From NCBI GenBank assembly GCA_024195585.1, contig SWBL01000017.1, forward strand, positions 1 through 64,000: a DNA stretch of 64,000 nt, given 5' to 3'. A program made the position numbers and the translations under genes. This DNA is from Aureobasidium sp. EXF-3400. Lineage: Eukaryota > Ascomycota > Dothideomycetes > Dothideales > Saccotheciaceae. The notes beneath the pieces were generated by a model. That model did no database searches. It worked only from the letters and a program-made list of their open reading frames with translations, and had not been told where the DNA came from. This document shows, piece by piece, positions 1 to 11,636 of the stretch (positions are counted from its first letter, which is position 1; every line of letters begins with the position of its first letter).

Positions 1-85
1 AGTGGTTAAGGCGTTTGACTCGAATTATCTTACGTTCTGGTATCAAATCCTTTCGGGGGCAAGAGTTCGAATCTCTTGGGCGTCG
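1..85 (+). tRNA. tRNA-Ser(CGA), 5' end cut by the window, with an intron
   Basis: The T arm is complete at 61-77 (AAGAG, TTCGAAT loop, CTCTT). It is followed by the 3' acceptor strand GGGCGTC (78-84) and discriminator G85. The anticodon stem TTTGA (14-18) pairs with TCAAA (43-47). The loop reads CTCGAA, giving anticodon CGA, and is interrupted by an intron of about 17 bases at roughly 25-41, the usual place just 3' of the anticodon. A long variable arm (about 48-60) fits the serine class. The first bases of the acceptor stem and D arm lie outside the window. Confidence 0.9.
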
Positions 86-491
86 ACATCTTTTTGTTTC
101 TGTGATGAGTGTCGAATGGGATGGTCTTTTTGACCACGGAGATGGCTGGGAGTTGGAGGCTGCGAGGCATCAGAGTTGTGGTGGATGAGATTCATTTTTA
201 GTGTGGCTTCGTGGGCGACTTGACATGTGACAGACCTGAACGTCCGAATGCCATTTTAAATGTGACATACTCCGAAATCGAAGCTTCAATTGATTCAGCG
301 AGAAGCCCTAAACAGTGAGATAAGGATCTGACGAGAAAAATAGATGCATGATCGAAGACAGGGTCAGATACATGGATCATATGCCAGAGGCTTCAGAACG
401 CCGAACCTCGGCATCTCCGGAGGACTGCTCCTTCCAAGAATTATTTCTTGGAAACGACGTGATTTGTCTCTGAGTCGAGCACTACATAACC
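86..491. other. Intergenic spacer, tRNA to thioesterase-like gene
   Basis: It should hold the promoter and 5' leader of the next gene. I see no convincing reading frame or repeat. Confidence 0.6.
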
Positions 492-1669
492 ATGTCGGCA
501 GCCCAGCGCATGCCCATCGTTGGAGGCACACTTGCCATTGGAGTCACTGGTGCAGCAATGGCTCTCATCCCATCTCTCCGCGAGGCTGTGACACGGTACT
601 TGGGTATCTCTGCCCCTGGCGGTGTCTGGCGCATCCTAGCCATCTTCTTTGCATTGCTGAGTCTCAAGAGTTTGCCTTTTGTCTGGCACGTACGTTGACC
701 CCTTCTCCCTCCCAATCAATCTAAAAAGGCCCTCGACTGACCTCCCTCTCCAAACAGTTTCGCGTCTTCAAAAACCTCATCTGGCACCTCTACCTCCAAC
801 CCCTCCCCCTCAAACCCTCCCACCTCTTCAAGCCAATCATCACCACCTCGCACAATTCAATCTCCGAATGCGACTACAACTTCCACAAGTCAAACTCGAC
901 CTACTTCTCCGACCTCGATGTCAGCCGCGCCGCTTTCGTGGGCGTGCTCCTCAAAAAGTCTCTCGCTCGCTTGAATGGCGGAGATCTCACTGGTTTACCT
1001 GAAGAAGCAAAGACAGTCAAAGGAACCTATATCGTTGCTTTGGGAGGTGTAGGTTGTGTATTCAGAAAAGAGATCCCACCGCTTGTGAGATTCGAGGTTT
1101 GGACGAGATTGTTGGCTTGGGACGATAAATGGATCTACATTGTCAGTCATATCGTTAAGCGTGGAGCTTTCAAACCCTCGAATTACTTGCTGCAAAATTG
1201 GAGAAATGGTGGAAAGAAAAAGCAGGGAAAGAAAGAGGAACAGGATAAGATCAAGAGCATCTACGCAACCAGTCTGGCGAAGTACGTGGTTAAGAAGGGA
1301 AGATTGACAATCGCTCCTGAGATCGTTCTCAGAAGATCGGATCTCCTGCCTTCACGACCAGCCAACCAACCTTTCACCTCCACCGCTGCCACTACTTCCT
1401 CCTCAGACACACCGACCTCGGGAGGAGAGAAGCCATACATGTCTAGCCCTGAGAACCTCGTTGCGCAAGTAATGGGTCAACTACGCTCTGAAAACATGTT
1501 TGACAAGGAAGAAGTCGCAAAGGATGGAGAAATGACTTGGAGAGAGGTAGAGGCAAAGAGACTGAGAGGATTGGAAATTGCCAGACACTTCGATGGCTTG
1601 ACTGCTTTGCATGGCGAGTGGAATGCTGATGATGATGTTATTGGCGAGTATGGAGATTTCTTCTGGTAA
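492..1669 (+). CDS. Thioesterase-like (hotdog, THEM6-type) membrane protein
   Basis: Two exons, 492-689 and 758-1669, are joined in phase 0. The intron has donor GTACGT, branch GACTGAC and acceptor ACAG, and the product is 369 aa. The N-terminus carries a hydrophobic stretch (about residues 44-66) that suggests a membrane anchor. Residues about 104-126 hold the acidic/His/Asn-Ser block with ECDYNFHKSNS followed by SDLDVSR, typical of the 4HBT_2/THEM6-like hotdog family. The middle (about 190-260) is Lys- and Ser/Thr-rich. Family members are thought to act on acyl-CoA or acyl carriers, but the substrate cannot be read here. The next gene converges on it. The fold is fairly sure; the activity is inferred. 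Confidence 0.8.
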
Positions 1670-2217
1670 ATTAGAGGTAAAGGATAGAAATGATACCCTT
1701 TTAGATACAGATCTTGATACAGCAATCAACTTTACAGATTTCGTGTCACTCTTATCTTAAGTGGTTTGTAACGAGATACTGGCTGTGGGAGAAGAGTAGT
1801 CTAATAGTTGTGTCATTGCAATGCATACTTTACTGTTCTCGCGGCGTATACGTCCGGACATACAAGCAAAAGGCACAGACCCAACGACTGAGAAGAAAAA
1901 AGGCACTCGAATTGAGCCAGTCTATGGAGTATAAAAAAAGAGAAAGGCGACGTGGCTACGTACAAATAATCAACATGGAAGAAGAAGGGTAATCGAAAGA
2001 GAAGAAAGACGCAAGAAAAGGAAGCAGTCAAGCAAACAATCAAGAAACAGAAGAAAGACAAAAAGCAGAAGAACACCAGCTCGCTGCTACTATGCAGTTC
2101 GAATCCAGTCCTGAAACGCCTCCCGAGTCGCCGAGTGTGATCACATCGAGACACGGGTATGCTCGTCTTTTGCGCTGAACGCTAAACGCCGAGGAATGAA
2201 ACCACCATCGAAAGAAA
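1670..2217. other. Convergent 3' spacer
   Basis: It lies between the 3' ends of the thioesterase-like and GT25 genes. The only notable feature is a purine-rich stretch of the plus strand at about 1890-2065. No gene is supportable. Confidence 0.6.
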
Positions 2218-3399
2218 TTATCTGCTGGCCTGCAGCTTGCTCTCATCAACTCGATCGCCATTAGGCAGGCGACCATTCTTCAAACATTGACCCTTGCGGC
2301 CAACCTCCTCTCGAAGGTGATCTAGCTTGCCTTTGTCGCCGTTCCAGCTGAAGTCTCTGCTCCAGAAGCCACATGCAATGTTGCTAGTTTCACCTCTCCA
2401 GTAGGTCTGCTTGAGACCAGCCATGTCGACGGGTGGGCGCCATTTCTTGTTGTCCAGGTTACTAATCAGACTCTCGCCCTCCATATGGTGCATGAGTTCT
2501 GGGTTGACTGTGAAACAACGGAGACCTTTGTCGCGACAAGCGGTCAAGATAGCGACATCGTAGGCGTGATCGATGTTGCCGCGGTTGCCATTTACAGGAG
2601 CGTACTCCTCGACGAGTCGTTTGGCTGAGGCGCGGGTGACGGCGTAGCCAAAGGTGCAAAGCGGCGAGACGGACTTGTGGACGATTCGTGATCTCTGAGG
2701 GACGTCGAATGCGGTGAGGAGAGACGAGGTGAAGGGGTGTAGATCGGTTCGGCGAGGCAGAGTGTTGTCAGGGTAGACGACGTGAGGGAGTTCGGTCAGA
2801 TTGTTAGGATGAACGACACCGACACCAACGGGCTCGTCCATGGTTGTGAAGTAGTCTCCGCAGTGTCCAACGTAGAAGAGCTCCCAGTCGTCCGGGTGTC
2901 CCCAGGGGTATTCCTCTCCTGCTGGCGGCAGCAATGTGCGAGCGGCGGTAGCAGCGAGCGGGACTTGTTGTGTACGCAAGCGGATGTCCCAATCGACATC
3001 ATCTTCTAGAATAAGAGCCGTCTCGAGACCCGACTTGAGGAATTCATTGAGAACAAGGTTGTGGCTCAGCCATGCGCGGACGGAGCCGTTCGTGATGGTC
3101 GACTTGTCGTCCTTGCCTCTGAAGGCCATGATTTGTTCTTCAGTCCATGTCGGGAGCGTTGGAATGGTGAAGTGTAATTCGGTAACGTTGGCGGATTGGA
3201 TCAGGTTGTTGCGGCGTGGGCTTCCTGGGCCAGAGACAACAAACAGACCGCCGAAGCCCAGAGTCGCATTGGCGGGAGTTTGATGGCTGATGGAGAAGGA
3301 AGGGATATTTGAGCTGACGCTGCTCCTGAAATAAATGATCAGACTGAGGACGCTCAGCCCTAACAGCACATAGAGCGGCGGCAATCGAGGCGCAACCAT
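2218..3399 (-). CDS. Glycosyltransferase family 25-type type II membrane protein
   Basis: One exon gives 393 aa. The start at 3399 was chosen over an in-frame ATG at 3501 because its context (CCAAAATGG) is good and it is followed directly by a signal-anchor helix (about residues 9-26). The lumenal part has the GT25 hallmarks: an N-terminal region reading RGKDDKS/LSHN, the acidic motif LILEDDVDW (the presumed Mn2+/sugar-nucleotide Asp cluster), and a conserved block with CTFGYAVTRASAKRL. Several N-glycosylation sequons fit a Golgi/ER lumenal enzyme. GT25 members include LPS galactosyltransferases and collagen galactosyltransferase relatives; the fungal acceptor is unknown. It is probably transcribed from the 3.4-4.9 kb spacer. 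Confidence 0.82.
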   Translation of the reverse strand: MVAPRLPPLYVLLGLSVLSLIIYFRSSVSSNIPSFSISHQTPANATLGFGGLFVVSGPGSPRRNNLIQSANVTELHFTIPTLPTWTEEQIMAFRGKDDKSTITNGSVRAWLSHNLVLNEFLKSGLETALILEDDVDWDIRLRTQQVPLAATAARTLLPPAGEEYPWGHPDDWELFYVGHCGDYFTTMDEPVGVGVVHPNNLTELPHVVYPDNTLPRRTDLHPFTSSLLTAFDVPQRSRIVHKSVSPLCTFGYAVTRASAKRLVEEYAPVNGNRGNIDHAYDVAILTACRDKGLRCFTVNPELMHHMEGESLISNLDNKKWRPPVDMAGLKQTYWRGETSNIACGFWSRDFSWNGDKGKLDHLREEVGRKGQCLKNGRLPNGDRVDESKLQASR

Positions 3400-4906
3400 T
3401 TTGGTGGAGGACGTCGATGTACAGTACCAGGAGGGCGCTGAACTGGTCCAAAGTTTGGGGGGGATACGAAGAATAAACGCAGCGCTATCAGCTTGTATCA
3501 AGTCGCAATACGGGCATCTGCCAAGCAGTTGTGGCGCGCGGTAGAGGCGTTCAAGTGCCGGTACAGCGAGATGAAGCGTCCTGTACGGTGGGGGGCCGGT
3601 GAGATTCGGAGAGGGACAGTCGGAGTCGTTGAGGCAAGCAAGGACAGGGGAGCAACGAGTTCAAAGTGTGTCCAGGGCTCAGGAGATGGATGAGGAGTCG
3701 CCGCGCAACACGTCCCACCCCAAAGTGCTTGGTGTGACAAACATGGAGAAACTTGGTCAAGATCGGCCAGCCCTGATTCAGCAATCATCTGCCCCTCTCG
3801 ACCTTCTCCTGGATCCTTGCCCGATTTTACTCAAGCGCCTTCCTGTCAGCCTGTCAGACTCGTGTGAAACAATCAAGAATTCCACTTCAATTGGCCAAAT
3901 ATTGATCGTCTGAAACATCTCGCCATAAATTCAACATTGGCACGTGGCCATGGAAAAATAGGGCCAACGTCGATATGCCAGCTGACGACCACCAAGGCCC
4001 TTCGGATTGCTTCATAACTCCATAATCTCGCTGACCGGAACATTTCAACTGGCTTTTCAGAGCGGCCTTCCATCGTTGGCAAGGCATCACATACTGCTGC
4101 AAGAAGCCGCATATCTCATCTGGTCCTACGTATTGCATCGTAGCCACGTGGGCGGTTTGATGATCGTCCTTGACCTGCAGTGCCGAAAACGTCTTTCAGC
4201 TCGCGGGTTCCCTGCCACAAAACTTTCTTGTCTACATACCAAAACAGCTTGAGAACTACCGTTGGCCTCACTTCAGCCGAACTGATGGGCTTTTGTGACA
4301 CTGTTTGCTATATCTTGGTGAACGGTGTGTTATCTCAACGGCTTTCGGTCGAACCATTTCATCCTTATATTGGATGTGCGCTCCCCCTTTGTCACTGTCA
4401 AGATGTCTATTCAGAGCACAATGGACTGTCTGTAAAATTCATTGGTGTCTGTCTTGGTTGTGTGCTTTCGCCAGGTGTAGGTGTCTTCTCAGCCCAGAGT
4501 TCTTTCCTCTTAGGTATTCGCTGCTCTGTTCGCAATCACAACTTTGCTGAGATAGTCCCGTGAACTTCCCTTCTAGCCATGTTTTCCTTCTTCTCTTTTC
4601 CTCAGCAATGCATCTCTCTTTCGAGCGCAGAAAGACAATTTACAGCAAATGGCGAGGTAATAAATTCAGAGCAAGAGTGACTATTGTCAGAATGAAGTCA
4701 GTACTCTACCGGTAGCAACGAGGGTAGTGAAAGCTTGCCTGGTACATCGAAACAAGGGCAGAAATCAACCCGTCCGCCTACAGAACGATCAGACATATCA
4801 TATGTCATCTTTCGGACTACAAGCCCAGGGTGAGTCGACAGACCAATCTCAGATGGCGATGGCGTGACGAAGCTGATAGGTAGAAGTGGTTTAAGTCTAC
4901 TGAAGC
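3400..4906. other. 1.5 kb intergenic region
   Basis: It lies upstream of the GT25 gene and downstream of the first BTB gene. A 127-codon open frame at 4180-4563 (+) has no recognisable domain, splice context or composition bias, and I regard it as chance. No repeat or transposon remnant was recognised. Confidence 0.55.
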
Positions 4907-5768
4907 CTACTTGTTAAGAGTCTCGTCGCGGCTGGCCTCGCACACCTTTTGCTCTTCGCCATCAGTGTGTTCATGGTAATTGCACATAGTCCATTCACGA
5001 GGCACAACGTCTTTGTCCTTACATGGGTGGTCAGCGGGTAATTGAACCCCGTTGAAGAACAGCCCCTGCTGGTAGCAAGAGCCACATAGAGTGAGAGGCA
5101 CTCTTTGGCCCCAGACGAGCAGTGCCGTGACCGCTATATCTGGCGGTAACTGTAGCCAGAACTCCAGATCAAGTATATTGTGTCGCTCATCGTATGCCAA
5201 AGTGTCCACGGCATATTTTCTAAGAGGAGATGTTGCAGTCGTGTTGGAATCGATAAACGTGTAGCTGCGGATATCTAGTCGCGATAGTTCTATCGCGTCA
5301 TCCAAAGCATCAATAGTATTGGTTCTGAGCTCTTTGATGTCGAGACGGTCTGCAAGTACGTATAGCTCGACAAGCACTTGAATCGGCCATGTCGAGGTGC
5401 CATCTGGGTTCATTGCTTCGCTACTGGTTTCAATCCCGGGCTTGAACCCGGCAAAATCGCGATCGATGCTCGAACCGTCATCAGAGACTGTGTAGATGAT
5501 CTTGCCACAATAGAGCCAGCTGACAACGATCTTGAATAGGGTGGGCGAGATATCCTCGAGTTTGACGGTACCAGTTTTACTCTCCTCGAAGTATCCAGCG
5601 AGGGCTTTCGCGAAGTATCGAGATTTGTCGCAGAGCAGTGCCTGATGAACCACAAACTTCTGCTCATGTGGACCGACCAAAATCGTAGCCATCTGTGCAT
5701 CCCAGAGGAACCTGGCAAGAAGTCAGTCTGGCAACGCACAGAATTATGTAGTAGAACACAAACTTCAT
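4907..5768 (-). CDS. BTB/POZ domain protein (first of a tandem pair)
   Basis: Proposed exons are 5764-5768 (only ATGAA) and 4907-5711, giving 269 aa. The intron has donor GTTTGT, branch GACTGAC and acceptor CCAG. Splicing gives MKFLWDAQMATILVG, which aligns residue for residue with LLYNTDMVIIEIG of the neighbouring paralogue, where the intron sits at the same place and phase. The BTB core follows: a KFVVHQALLCDKSRYF-like helix, then LFKIVVSWLYCGKI, then a helical part with LVELYVLADRLDIKELR. The C-terminus has a Cys/His cluster (CGSCYQQ, CNYHEH) shared with the paralogue. Fungal BTB proteins of this type are often expanded; partners (for example Cullin-3) are unproven. The alternative start is the ATG at 5692. 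Confidence 0.75.
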
Positions 5769-6851
5769 CTTGCAGGTAGAGCTTGGTGTGATGTTGTTGG
5801 ATGGTGCGGTGTTATGGAAGGGCGGTAGAGATGCGAAATGATTATGTTAGAACGTGAGAGGAGAAGAGACGAGTTCGAATGTGACGACCGAGCAGAGTTG
5901 AGGAGTGTGTTTCTGGGCAGAGTGACGAACAGAAACTGAGGTCGTGATGTGGAAAGAACGAGACTTGATCTGTGAAGGAAAGAACGCAAGCATTGTTAGG
6001 AAGTTTCACTTGATCAGGCACAGAACAACTTTCCTCCGACAACTCTTAAGACTCACTCTCGAGTATATAATCTACTTCTCCGCTAGACACTCTACACTAT
6101 CAATCATTCCCTGAGGACAACAGCTTCAGCAGAAGAAGAGAAAGCGCAATGATTAGATATCTTGTCATCCCCCCATCTATGTTTGCAGCAGAGTATCAAG
6201 CTCCCACACTCCGCCCTCATCAGGTCGTCGTCGCCTTTGTCTTGGTGGTGCTTGTTTCGTCAAGAATGCATATATAGTTCGGATGCTCTGCATGTCGACA
6301 GATGTTACCCGCCGCCTCTTAAAGATGTTGAACTTTGTTTGGAGCAGCACTCAAGTTTAGCCCGGACAGATGCAACCGGCATATCTACCGAAGAGACTTT
6401 TGCTGAGGGTATCTCTATGGACTGGACTTTGATTTAGGGAGTAATTGTGTTTCTTCATAGTTCACGGTGCTACCACGTTTGGATGCGAAGCAAGGTATGA
6501 TTGCGAGACCACTGCTACCTTCTGAAGAAAGGAGATCAGGACCCTTTCGTGAGTTTTCACGATCATTTGGTATACATCATTATGTTTTGGAAACGCATAT
6601 CCATCGTAGTTGTTCAGATAGTTAATGTTACGGAGACTGTCTGTGAATTATGGGTTGAAAGATGAGATTGATTCGATTGGTGTACACATCTTTTCATAGA
6701 GCTTCCAGGCTAGTATAACATTCCTTTTGGTGATGAGGCGAGGACGATGTCTTCTGTAAGCCTTCCACATCCGCCAGCCTCCTCCAATGCGACCATGACT
6801 TCGACTGAGAACATACAATTAAGGTAACCTTGAGCACGTAACAGCTACCCT
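5769..6851. other. Intergenic region between the BTB genes
   Basis: It contains the promoter of the first BTB gene and the 3' end of the second. A TATA-like element lies at 6064-6070. Short open frames (for example 6162-6437, +) show no family features. Confidence 0.55.
6064..6070 (-). promoter_or_regulatory. Candidate TATA box
   Basis: TATATAA on the plus strand (TTATATA on the minus strand) lies about 300 bases before the proposed start of the minus-strand BTB gene at 5768. It is followed by pyrimidine-rich sequence. The match is short, so this is only suggestive. Confidence 0.3.
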
Positions 6852-7954
6852 TCAAGCAGCAGGCTTTGGGCCTCCACGACGGAGACGGCAAGCATAGCGA
6901 TCTTCTTCGTTAAGGTGTTCATGGTAAAAGCACAAGTCTGTCTTGTACAGTGGAAGGTCTTGCTCCAAGTCCCTATCATCAATGTGAAGTGCTAGCACTT
7001 CGTTGCTTCTCAGAGCGGTATCGTAGCACTCTTTACACTGCTTTCCCGGTAACCTTCTACTGTTTGTGACCATCACAGCTGCCAGAAATTCTGCAGGCAA
7101 GAATGTATAGCTAGAGGCATTCTTACCGAAGGTGCGGCGGTAAGCTGTATCGTGGACGACATACTTTCTGAGCGGGGAATCTTCAGTAGTCTTGCTGTAT
7201 ATGTATTGAATGTACGTCAAGTCGAGAAGCAATTTTTGTTTTTCTGTGGCAACCACCAAAGCGTCCAGACAATCTGCCTTGAGCTCACGGACCTGGAAGC
7301 AATCGGCGAGTATGTATAGCTGGATGAAGACGTGAAGAGGCCAACCCGTAGGATCATCTCCCAGATACTTGGTTTCGTTGGCGACCGATGGTGCAGGGCT
7401 CTCGACAGACTTGGAAGCAACAGCTGTACCATTTTCAGTCCCGGTCAACACGGTAGGACCAGGAGGAGCTTCTCTGACGTCGTCGTCGTCTGAGTCTTCG
7501 CTGTCGGATTCCTCATAGCTAGGATTGACCTGGGTGGCCTGAGCCTTGTACTGATGGACAAAATCCTGCTCAAGACTCTCTTTGGTGATCTTGAGGCTCT
7601 CGAAATCTTCGTCAACGGTTCGTCCAAGTGGTGGCAGGTAGCAAAGACAGCTGTGATACATCCAAGCCACAAAGATTCGGAATAGAACGATCGGGACGCC
7701 GGGCAAGCGAATGATTTCAGGTTTGCCATCTTGGTTCGATCCGACAGCAGTCTTGAAGAAGGGCGATTTTGCACACAGATAGCTTGAATGGACAACAAAG
7801 CGCTCCATTTCGGTGCCAATTTCGATAATGACCATGTCCGTGTTGTATAAGAGTCTGCAATTTGTTAATCAATCTGTTGACAATGGCCTGAGAAGCGCAC
7901 AACGTACGCAAGTGCGTCCTTGGAAGGTCGCGTGATAGTGGTTGAAGAGGCCAT
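6852..7954 (-). CDS. BTB/POZ domain protein (second of a tandem pair)
   Basis: Exons 7908-7954 and 6852-7854 join in phase 2 (intron 53 bases, donor GTACGT, acceptor TTGCAG), giving 349 aa. The spliced N-terminus MASSTTITRPSKDALALLYN leads straight into the BTB strand with TDMVIIEIG and the helix ERFVVHSSYLCAKSPFF. IVLFRIFVAWMYHS completes the core, followed by an acidic insertion rich in Asp/Ser (about residues 115-135) and a helical region LHVFIQLYILADCFQVRELK. The C-terminal motif CKECYDTALRS plus CFYHEH matches the first paralogue. The same strand, shared intron position and shared C-terminal Cys/His motif indicate an old tandem duplication. Confidence 0.87.
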
Positions 7955-8641
7955 CTTGGTGGAGATCACCACGACGATGGTAGTGATGACTTGGAGCGAT
8001 ATAGGAAATCTGGCGAGTGCGATAGCATACGCAAAGAGGAGGAGAAGTGAGATGCGATGAGAGAAAGACGCAGGGAATAAACAGCTTTGATTGTTTCGTT
8101 CGATGTGACGGTGACGATCAACTCACTTGTTCAGCCTTCACTGACACGCAAACATTCGAAGGATGTGCGGGAAGTTGACAACCAAAAGGGACAACAACAT
8201 AGCCTGTGCCAAGCTATTGAAAGAGAAGGAAGGAAGGCGACATTGACTCCCTAGATCAGTATCGGAGCCGTCAAGCCACCTGACCTCCTCCATTCACTTC
8301 GTCCTTCGGCTCGTCTGCTTACCCTGCTTGATATGCATCTCTTCGCACATATCAGACACCCATGGTCGCAAGAGAGGCAGTGCTGATTAGAGAAAGAAGG
8401 AAAAGTAGCATTGCTCATGCCACGTTTGAATAAGGAAAAATGAATATGCAATACAAGTTTGGTCATACACAGGACCTATTTCTTCGTGACACCCCTGTGG
8501 TTCTATGCGCCGCGCTTTCAAGATTAAATAAAGAGGAAAAGAGAAGAGAGCCATCGATCGTTTCCATCCAAAGAAAAGATTATGTGCCTCGAGGGAAATG
8601 CGTTATGAGAAATGATGTGGAGAGGAGAGGAGATGTTGGGT
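7955..8641. other. Intergenic spacer, BTB promoter to SSK1 3' end
   Basis: I see no gene. Short open frames here look like chance, and no repeat was recognised. Confidence 0.6.
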
Positions 8642-11172
8642 TCATGTCGCTTCATCTGCCGGTGCGGCATCTCCATTGCTTTGTGCGGGTGCATCTGCTG
8701 TCGAAGCCGCGACACGAGGAGATCTGGGTGGCCCTTCGGCGCTAGCTCGTGAGAGGCGCTTAGCTTTCTTCTCTTTGACTGCCTTGTCGGCATCGAAGTT
8801 TTTCCACTTGCGCCAGCCGTCGAAGTCGATGAGAGCTTGCATGCAGCCCCATTCCTTGACCTTGCGTTCAAGCCAGACGAAGTTAACGGGCTAGAGAGAT
8901 ATGTTAGTACATTTGTGGTCTCGAGGTGTGATTGGGCCTAACATACCTTTGTCAAGAAATCGTTGCAACCAGCGGCCAGGGCTTCGTGTCTGTCACTCTG
9001 CAAACTACTTGCAGTGAGCGCGACAATAATGACTGGACTCTTGAATAGGCCGCCATCAGAAACCAGCTTGTCATCATCCTTATCTTTCGTTTCCTCTTCT
9101 TCACCATTCGCTCCTTTGCCAGTGTATGGAGCAGCGGTGCTGAAGACACCGATTCCATTGGCTCTTTCGAGACGACGGATTTCTTTTGTTGCTTCCAAAC
9201 CGTTCATGATGGGCATTTGAATATCCATAAGCACCAGATGGAAGCCGCCAGCTCGCCATTTGTTGACAGCGATTTGACCGTTCAGAGCAGTGCTCCATCT
9301 TACTTTCAAGCGCTTCATAAACGCCTCCAGGAGTCTCAAGTTGATAATGTTGTCCTCTACAATCAACACGTTGATAGGGGGAACTGCACCGTCGAGCAGG
9401 GATGGAGGAATCGTTGTTTTCAGGCCGGCGTTGGGAGACTTGACAGTCACCGTGCCGTCTGTGGGAGTGAGCTTTCTTTGGCGGCGCGGGCGGGCAGGCT
9501 TCAGAGTGCTCTGGCCCTGCGAAGCTGGAGTGGGTGGAGAACTGCCGGGGTGGACAGGGGGTATGGCCTCTGTGACAGGAGGTGTTGGGAGAGTGGGCGC
9601 AGGCGGAATAGCGTGGCCTTGTTGATCCGAGACGGTAGAGCCGGCTCTTGGACGGCCTTGTCGAATGGTGGGCATGTGCTGGGAGACGGCGAGGTTGGAT
9701 GCATTAAGCGGCATGGATGTGGCTGGAGGGTTATGTGTCATGATGGTGGGAGAAGAAGTGTGCTGGCGGTTGAACTTGGGACGAAGTTCACGAGGATCGC
9801 GATGGCGGCGGACACTACCCGGCGACGGCAAAACAGGGATCTGTCCAGTGTTGAGCACAGCTATTGAGCGAGGTGGCTCGGGATGTAGTGTCTGTTGTAC
9901 AGGCGGTTGACCGGGCACGTTCGGAGGAAGTTGGACTGCGGGCATCGGGGGGAAGTAGTCGGTGCCATTCTCTGCAGGTCGGTAGTCGTCCAAAGCAGCA
10001 TACGAGGCACCGTGGTATATGCGGGGAGATGGGCGAGGAGTGCGGCGTGGAGGGGTCTCGATGAGGAGGGCTTCCTCTGCGGTTTGGCCGCCAGTATAGT
10101 ATGAGTCCAACGTGCGACAAACGTCCTCGTCGGGACTGAGTATACGATCGGTTGCACGCTTCCCATCCTCGTCAGGCCTGCTGACAATGCGCAGGACCAG
10201 GTCGGGCGAGTCGTAACTTCTGCCCAGCGAGTTGCCGTATTTCCTCATGACGAGATCTCTCACATCATCGACAAGGTCGTCCTCTCGTACAGTGACCATT
10301 GTGGGCGAGGCATTGGGCCTCTTGACCCACACTTTTCGCGTCAACATGCTGGCAATGTTGGGGACAGAGGCGTCGACAAAGTAGTCCGAGGCTGCGACGG
10401 TGGCAGGAGGGGTCGCAGGGGGTAGAGGGAACTGGGCAACGGTACCGGGACTGAGTAGAGCGCGGATGATAGGAGCGTTGGCGCCGCTCAAGAGGGATTG
10501 ACGACGGACGGTGTTCTCGGATGGCCGTTTAGGCGGCGGCGGTAGCGATGGCAGGCTCGGGGATGGCTGAGCGCGGATGGACAGTGGGGATTTGGGTCGC
10601 GAGTGTGCGGACCGAGGACGAGGACTTGTTGTGCTGGCAGAAGGAACTTGGTCAGCGTGTGGGAGCTTTATTGCTTTTGGTGGTGGAACGACATACTCGG
10701 CGAGGACGTCGACAGGCTTGCGGGCTTCGGGAGTGGCACACTGCAATGTCAAGCTGGGGGTGTTTGAGTGGCTCGAAGTCTCATGTCTTTCGGGGGTGGA
10801 GTTGTGGTTGTTGTCGTCGTCGAGGTCGACAGTGGAAGCCTGGGCGTCGGGGGTGGGAGCGGCAATGCTAATGCTGGTGCTGGTGCTGTTGCGGTTGTTG
10901 CGAGGACGAGACGTCGACAGGCGCGTGGTGGGCTCGGGAGCGTCGTGGAAGTTGTCGTCGCTATCTTCCTCTCTGATGCTGTCCTGAACACTAAACTTGG
11001 ACGGGCTCTTGAGAGCAGCGATATGCGGAGAGGATTGAGCGTAGTCGCGAGAAGTGCTGCTCCTGCTGCCTGCCGCTTGGCCTTCCTGCTGCGACTGGGG
11101 TTCTACCGAGGAGCTGCCTGTGCTGTGTGTCCGCTTCAGCAGTCCTCGAAAGGCCGCCCGGAGTCCTGGCAT
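8642..11172 (-). CDS. SSK1: Ssk1-type response regulator of the HOG stress pathway
   Basis: Exons 8947-11172 and 8642-8890 join in phase 0 (donor GTATGT, acceptor CTAG), giving 824 aa. Splicing restores NDFLTKPVNFVWLERKVKEW, the invariant end of the Ssk1 receiver domain. Residues about 1-590 are Ser/Pro-rich and disordered. The receiver begins with INVLIVEDNIINLRLL and carries the phospho-acceptor Asp in LVLMDIQMPIMNG. Before the KP motif it holds an acidic insertion (EEEETKDKDDDK), as is usual in fungal Ssk1. By family knowledge it receives phosphate from the Sln1-Ypd1 phosphorelay and, when unphosphorylated, activates the Ssk2-type MAPKKK. It ends with an Ala/Pro-rich tail. Confidence 0.95.
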
Positions 11173-11636
11173 CGTTGGTCTGAGAGAGAACTCCTGCTCT
11201 CTGCCTGCCTGGAATGTTGATGAATATTATCAATGTTTATGCGCAGCCGCAGCTGCCGTGCCTGTCGATGTACCGCTGTCGGGCTGCACCCAAATCGTCG
11301 AGGAAACACGCCTCACCAAAGGGCGCTTGGTCCTCCTTAATCTTCTCCTGTCGTGTCGTGTCGCGAACCTGATACCACTGCCCTACCACCACCTGTCAAG
11401 ACGTCAACGGCGTCCAACACTTACTCGCTGTTTACGAATAGCGGGTTGTGCCTTGTCATTCACTGTGTAACTGTCGTTGTCTTATTGGAGCTTTTGCTTT
11501 TCCTATCGAGCGACAAAGTTACTTCCCCGGTCCAATCTCCTCTGCATCGTACTTGCCAAAACTTGCTTGCAACATGCTTCTCCTTGGCCCTGCACATGCA
11601 TCCTCCCCCTAATGTTACAAGATCAAGTATTCCTGC
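11173..11636. other. Intergenic spacer upstream of SSK1
   Basis: It is the likely SSK1 promoter and long 5' leader, rich in short T/C tracts. No gene is supportable. Confidence 0.6.

Noticed and set aside
2090..2112. B-box-like sequence (GTTCGAATCC) that might mark a second tRNA
   Set aside because: No A box, anticodon stem or acceptor pairing could be placed around it.
4180..4563. 127-codon open frame in the 3.4-4.9 kb spacer
   Set aside because: No domain, no promoter or splice signals, overlapping open frames in other phases; probably chance.
10768..11220. Antisense open frame of 150 codons rich in Val/Gly within SSK1
   Set aside because: It is the mirror of the Ser/Pro/Thr-rich Ssk1 N-terminus on the other strand and has no domain or splice signals.
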